Shown here: in pieces, positions 60,786 through 64,000 of the stretch
How positions within the stretch are numbered: the stretch's first letter is position 1
How the letters are laid out: every line of letters begins with the position of its first letter
Assembly (NCBI GenBank): GCA_905214225.1
Contig: CAJMLL010000001.1
Location: 49,257 to 113,256, forward strand
Direction: 5' to 3'
DNA length: 64,000 nt
DNA from: an uncultured bacterium
GTDB taxonomy: Bacteria; Bacillota; Clostridia; Peptostreptococcales; Anaerovoracaceae
Notes under the pieces: model-generated
What the model was told of the DNA's origin: nothing
Database searches by the model: none
The model's input: the letters and a program-made list of their open reading frames with translations, nothing else
Made by a program: the position numbers and the translations under genes

Positions 60786-61143
60786 TTATCTCAGGTACAT
60801 GTCAGTCAGCTCATCCAGCGGAAGCGGCCTGCTGTACAGAAAACCCTGCAGTTTGGTGCAGCCGCAGCTCCGCAGGAATTCTGCCTGTTCTTCTGTTTCA
60901 ACGCCTTCCGCGACGGTTTCAACTTCTGCCTTCTTAGAAAAATCGATGACTTCCTCGTCCAGATACCATACCAGAAACAGATCCGGTGGTGCTCCATTAA
61001 TGTCGAGTCTGTTGCCCTGGGCATGGATCAGATGATACTGCAATTGTATCCAGTTTTTTCGCAGCAAGCCGGTATACAGCCAGCGGAATCGGAGATTTCC
61101 TCAATGTTTTTTCAACTGTCTCTGGGAATTTACAGATTTCCAT
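60786..61143 (-). pseudogene. GGDEF-EAL protein collapsed by internal deletion
   Basis: AAAAGGAACG precedes an ATG that reads MEICKFPETVEKTLRKSPIP, LAVYRLAAKKLDTIAVS, the beginning of a sensor-GGDEF-EAL protein. After about 40 codons and a frame change, the sequence becomes EEVIDFSKKAEVETVAEGVE, TEEQAEFLRSCGCTKLQGF and LYSRPLPLDEL, the last part of an EAL domain. The whole middle, including both catalytic centres, is lost. This is the same type of end-to-end collapse as in the ABC-F and sigma-factor genes. Confidence 0.7.
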
Positions 61144-61160
61144 CGTTCCTTTTCCTCGCT

Positions 61161-62195
61161 TTATTCATTCCGATTCATCTTATGCTGTTTCTTAAATTCG
61201 TACATCTTCCGGTCTGCCTCAGCCGCGGCATAGCGGAATGTTTTCCCGCTGTTTTTCCCGACATAGCTGATTCCATAACTGAAGCTGCCGGCATATCCCT
61301 GGGGAATGTCACCGGTGAGGAGATTTCTTGCGCGTTCGATTTGTCGTCTGGCAATATCCTCCGTACATCCCTTTATGTAGAGGACAAATTCATCCCCGCC
61401 AAGGCGGAACATGACATCTGTAGACCGGAACTGTGACCGGATCACGGCCGCCGTTTTCCGGATATACTGGTCTCCGGCGTCATGTCCTAAATTGTCATTG
61501 ACGTACTTCAGATTATCGATATCGATGAAGATAATACAGTAACTCTCATGATCGCTGAAATCCTTGATGAAATGGTCATAAAACTGCCTGCTCCCTGCAC
61601 CGGTCAGCGGGTCTGCGTAGGCTTCCTGCTCGACCAGAGAAATCCGCCGGAGCTCCCTGGCCGCCGCGTACGACCGCTGCGCCGTGACCGCAGCCAGCGC
61701 TGCCAGTACAATCACAATCGATATTTCCAGTCTGCGCATCGTATCAAGCATGTTCTCAGAATAATCCTGCACGATGGCGACCGTCTTGCTGCACAGCTTA
61801 TAGTATTCCTCGTTCGCATCGAGAAGTTCGTTTACATTATCCCGGGTATGTTTATTACGCAGCCTTCTGATCTCGAATTTCACTTCATCCCAGGATTCCC
61901 GCTGCTTATATAAATTACTGCGGTAAGACGGATTCGAGAGGGCCATGGAAGTCTGATTGCCCTGAAGCGAAGTATAGAGCCGGTCGACATAGCGAATGGA
62001 TTCTTCCGAAGAGCGCCTTGCAAGCTCCAGACTGACCGATCTCTGACTGCTTCCCCGGATAATCCCTGTATAGTTTACTATCTGCGATGATATTCTGATT
62101 TGATAGAAAATGCCGACAGAAAAGATAAGCAGGCTGATGAGGGTCAGCAGCAGAATTCCCTGCAGAATCTGTTCGATATATGGGATCTTTCTCAT
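61161..62195 (-). CDS. membrane diguanylate cyclase (GGDEF)
   Basis: The 344-residue protein has a membrane helix at residues 11-31, an extracytoplasmic helical sensor region of about 120 residues, a second helix near 158-175, and a cytoplasmic GGDEF domain with YADPLTGAGSRQFYD, IDIDNLKYVNDNLGH and the active RLGGDEFVLY. The RSTD five residues before the motif is a good inhibitory I-site (RxxD), so product feedback is likely. It makes c-di-GMP in response to an outside signal. It lies 17 bases before the collapsed GGDEF-EAL gene, on the same strand. Confidence 0.9.
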   Translation of the reverse strand: MRKIPYIEQILQGILLLTLISLLIFSVGIFYQIRISSQIVNYTGIIRGSSQRSVSLELARRSSEESIRYVDRLYTSLQGNQTSMALSNPSYRSNLYKQRESWDEVKFEIRRLRNKHTRDNVNELLDANEEYYKLCSKTVAIVQDYSENMLDTMRRLEISIVIVLAALAAVTAQRSYAAARELRRISLVEQEAYADPLTGAGSRQFYDHFIKDFSDHESYCIIFIDIDNLKYVNDNLGHDAGDQYIRKTAAVIRSQFRSTDVMFRLGGDEFVLYIKGCTEDIARRQIERARNLLTGDIPQGYAGSFSYGISYVGKNSGKTFRYAAAEADRKMYEFKKQHKMNRNE

Positions 62196-62377
62196 TTGTT
62201 CTTCCTTTTTTCATGCTGCTGAGGTATTTTTTATCAGCAGCTTTCTATCAGAACGACCGCCCTGAACAGGCGGAAGTTCTGAATTATCAATATGCATAAC
62301 ATTGATTATAAATCAATATCGCAGAGAAAGAAATGATTTCAATCAAAAAATCGTGCTGTGCAGACGTAAATTCCTTC

Positions 62378-63793
62378 TTACATTGCAATCGTCTTATTCG
62401 CGTCCGGCAGCAGGTCTGCAGGGATCGGGCTGTGCAGGTGCCAGTTGAAGCTGACCGGCATTTCGCCGCTGTGGCTGACATAATTAGCGTTTCCAAGGAA
62501 TACGTAGGGCATCGTGTAGCCATTTTCCGTCTTAAATTCACGAACGAACAAGGAAATGTTTCCGCCGTTCTCCCGGTGATGGATATAGCGTTGAATCTTG
62601 GCGCTTTTCTCCTTGTCCCTGCTCTGGCTCTGCCAGTGGAAAAGGTCCGCGCTGATGGCATAGTCCTCATACATGGTCGATGGTGAGAATTCCTTCTCCG
62701 ATTTATTCAGGTTGATTAGGAAAATATCGGTCTTCAGATCCGCGAAATACTTGACGCCTTCCCGGAATCCCGGCGCCGACTCTTCGTTGTAATAACCGAA
62801 AGCCGCAAGAATCTGGTTTTTATTATAGCGGCAGTGTACGTCCAGAGGGCACACGAATGCATATTCATTTTCCTCTGCGACAAAGTTTATATGTGCAAGC
62901 TTGTAACGCAGAACTTCCAGTACCTCATCCCGGATAAAATTTTCTTTCAGTAGAGTCTCAATTCCTTCATCGCAGGAAGGAAATCCCTCTTTCTCCGGAT
63001 CCTTTTGATAAAATGTGTAGTACAGCATATTCCGCATCTTCTGCTCACATTCGTTTTCAGGACGTTTTCCTTCCTCCAGATAGGCAAGCCAGAACTCAAG
63101 AAGACGTTTGGAATCCACATGCAGAAGTCCTCTGAACTGCCGGTATACGCTGTCCTTAACGTCCCGCCTATCCTCGGTCAGCCCGGCAGCCATTTTCAGG
63201 CGGTGCATGGAAATGCTGCCATTACTTTTATAGAACTCCTTCAGGGACAAATCATACGCGGCAAGGAAATTCTCCAGATTCAGCGGCATGCCGAAATCTT
63301 CCTCAAATGTGCGGACATGCTCGATCAGCCGTGCTTTTCCCGTTCCCTGCTGCTTGATGTTTTCAAGGATATAATCCCTGGCCTTCTTTTCCAGCTGAAT
63401 GCAGCATCCTCTCGGTAGATCCGCAAAGCCGTCTTCCACCTGTTTCTGTACAGATTTTCTGCGCCTTCCGGTCATGGCACGCAATTTTATCGAGTAGTTA
63501 TAGTGGCGGTCTGCCTGCCCGACAAAATCAAGGACGGTTAGACAATCCTTTCCTTTTGAAAGTCGGAGTCCTCTTCCCAGCTGCTGGATAAATACGGTTG
63601 CACTTTCTGTCGGACGGAGAAACAGCACCGTATTTACCTCCGGAATATCTACACCTTCTATCATCGTAGCGACTTTGATACAATGGCAGTCTGTAGCTTT
63701 CAGTTGGAAAAGGCGCAGAAGCGCTTGAATTAGCTGGGTTTCCAACGTGTGGACATCACGAAGGTCTACTATCTGGCAACGGTATGAGGCCAA
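62378..63793 (-). pseudogene. superfamily 2 helicase with DUF3427-type C-terminus, 5'-truncated
   Basis: From about residue 45 the frame shows helicase motifs V and VI (ATMIEGVDIPEVNTVLFLRP, FIQQLGRGLRL) and then the long C-terminal region of DUF3427 helicases (LAAYDLSLKEFYKSNGSISM, RGLLHVDSKRLLEFWLAYL, YEDYAISADLFHWQSQSRD). Full-length relatives have about 950 residues with a nuclease-like and a DEAD domain first; motifs I to IV are absent. The first about 40 residues do not look related, so a junction lies near 63660-63700. The open frame has no ATG or ribosome site. Confidence 0.75.
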
Positions 63794-64000
63794 GTTTTCT
63801 GCTTAATGCGCTTGTATCATCATCGCTTTGCACCCTCCTTTCAGTGAGAACTTATGTAATCGCTGAAATGTATGGTTATCGCTAAAAAGTTCAGCCGTCT
63901 TGATTTCATATAATCTTTCATTTCAGAATCGCTTACAAAAAAAAGGGGAGCATGAAATTCTTTCTGTAATTTGGGGCCTTTCATGAGATGAGATATATCT
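63794..64000. other. right end of the window, nothing recognised
   Basis: A short A+T-rich stretch without coding or regulatory signals that I can support. Confidence 0.3.

Overview
The window looks like chromosome of an anaerobic Firmicute, most plausibly a Lachnospiraceae-type member of the Eubacteriales. The reasons are a three-gene electron-bifurcating [FeFe] hydrogenase, a BaiCD-like flavin/[4Fe-4S] oxidoreductase, DUF3793 beside a short flavodoxin, a PucR regulator beside an AGCS amino-acid carrier, the gene order c-di-GMP protein - mutS - mutL - miaA - tyrosine recombinase - methionine gamma-lyase family protein, and strong Gram-positive ribosome binding sites. Base composition is near half G+C. 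I saw no rRNA, tRNA, insertion sequence or CRISPR array.

Layout. 1-3.0 kb: flavin reductase, XRE regulator, corrinoid-type methyltransferase. 3.05-7.07 kb: a tight three-gene module of VWA protein, MoxR-type AAA ATPase and leucine-rich-repeat protein. 7.1-9.9 kb: a gene graveyard in which an HD-domain cas3 fragment is fused in frame to a teichoic-acid-type glycerophosphotransferase fragment, followed by fragments of a nucleotidyltransferase and a frameshifted ATP-grasp protein. 10-13.6 kb: ferritin, a metallo-beta-lactamase/rubredoxin fusion, an ABC-F resistance-type gene reduced by internal deletion but with its leader-peptide attenuator intact, and a TMEM175 channel. 14-20 kb: hydCBA-type hydrogenase, then a damaged ECF sigma gene and its anti-sigma gene. 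20.4-27 kb: aldo/keto reductase, cysteine desulfurase, AhpD-like protein, cyclase-family hydrolase, old-yellow-enzyme family oxidoreductase. 27-33 kb: small stress and envelope genes, an orphan carrier protein, remnants (OsmC, GGDEF, threonine aldolase), and a LexA-controlled yneA-like gene. 33-46.6 kb, minus strand: PucR, AGCS carrier, TVP38-like protein, methionine gamma-lyase family, recombinase, miaA, mutL, mutS. 46.8-64 kb, minus strand: a 1441-residue c-di-GMP protein, small oxidoreductase and unknown genes, a 3'-truncated thiC under an intact TPP riboswitch, flavodoxin, iron-dependent alcohol dehydrogenase, a membrane/DUF5714 pair, a metallophosphoesterase, a diguanylate cyclase, a collapsed GGDEF-EAL gene and a truncated helicase.

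Three themes stand out. First, a short bipartite motif, GACAAA(A/G), then 7-9 bases, then GCAAG, occurs 15 times on both strands, 14 of them at gene borders; I know of no description of it. Second, many genes are collapsed by clean deletions that join their ends or join two genes (cas3/tagB, ABC-F, sigma factor, GGDEF/threonine aldolase, GGDEF-EAL, thiC, helicase), often with the regulatory leader left intact. Third, several stress-type genes share operator-like sites: a 12-base palindrome in the -35/-10 spacers of two promoters, and a 26-base site upstream of both the flavodoxin and the OsmC remnant.
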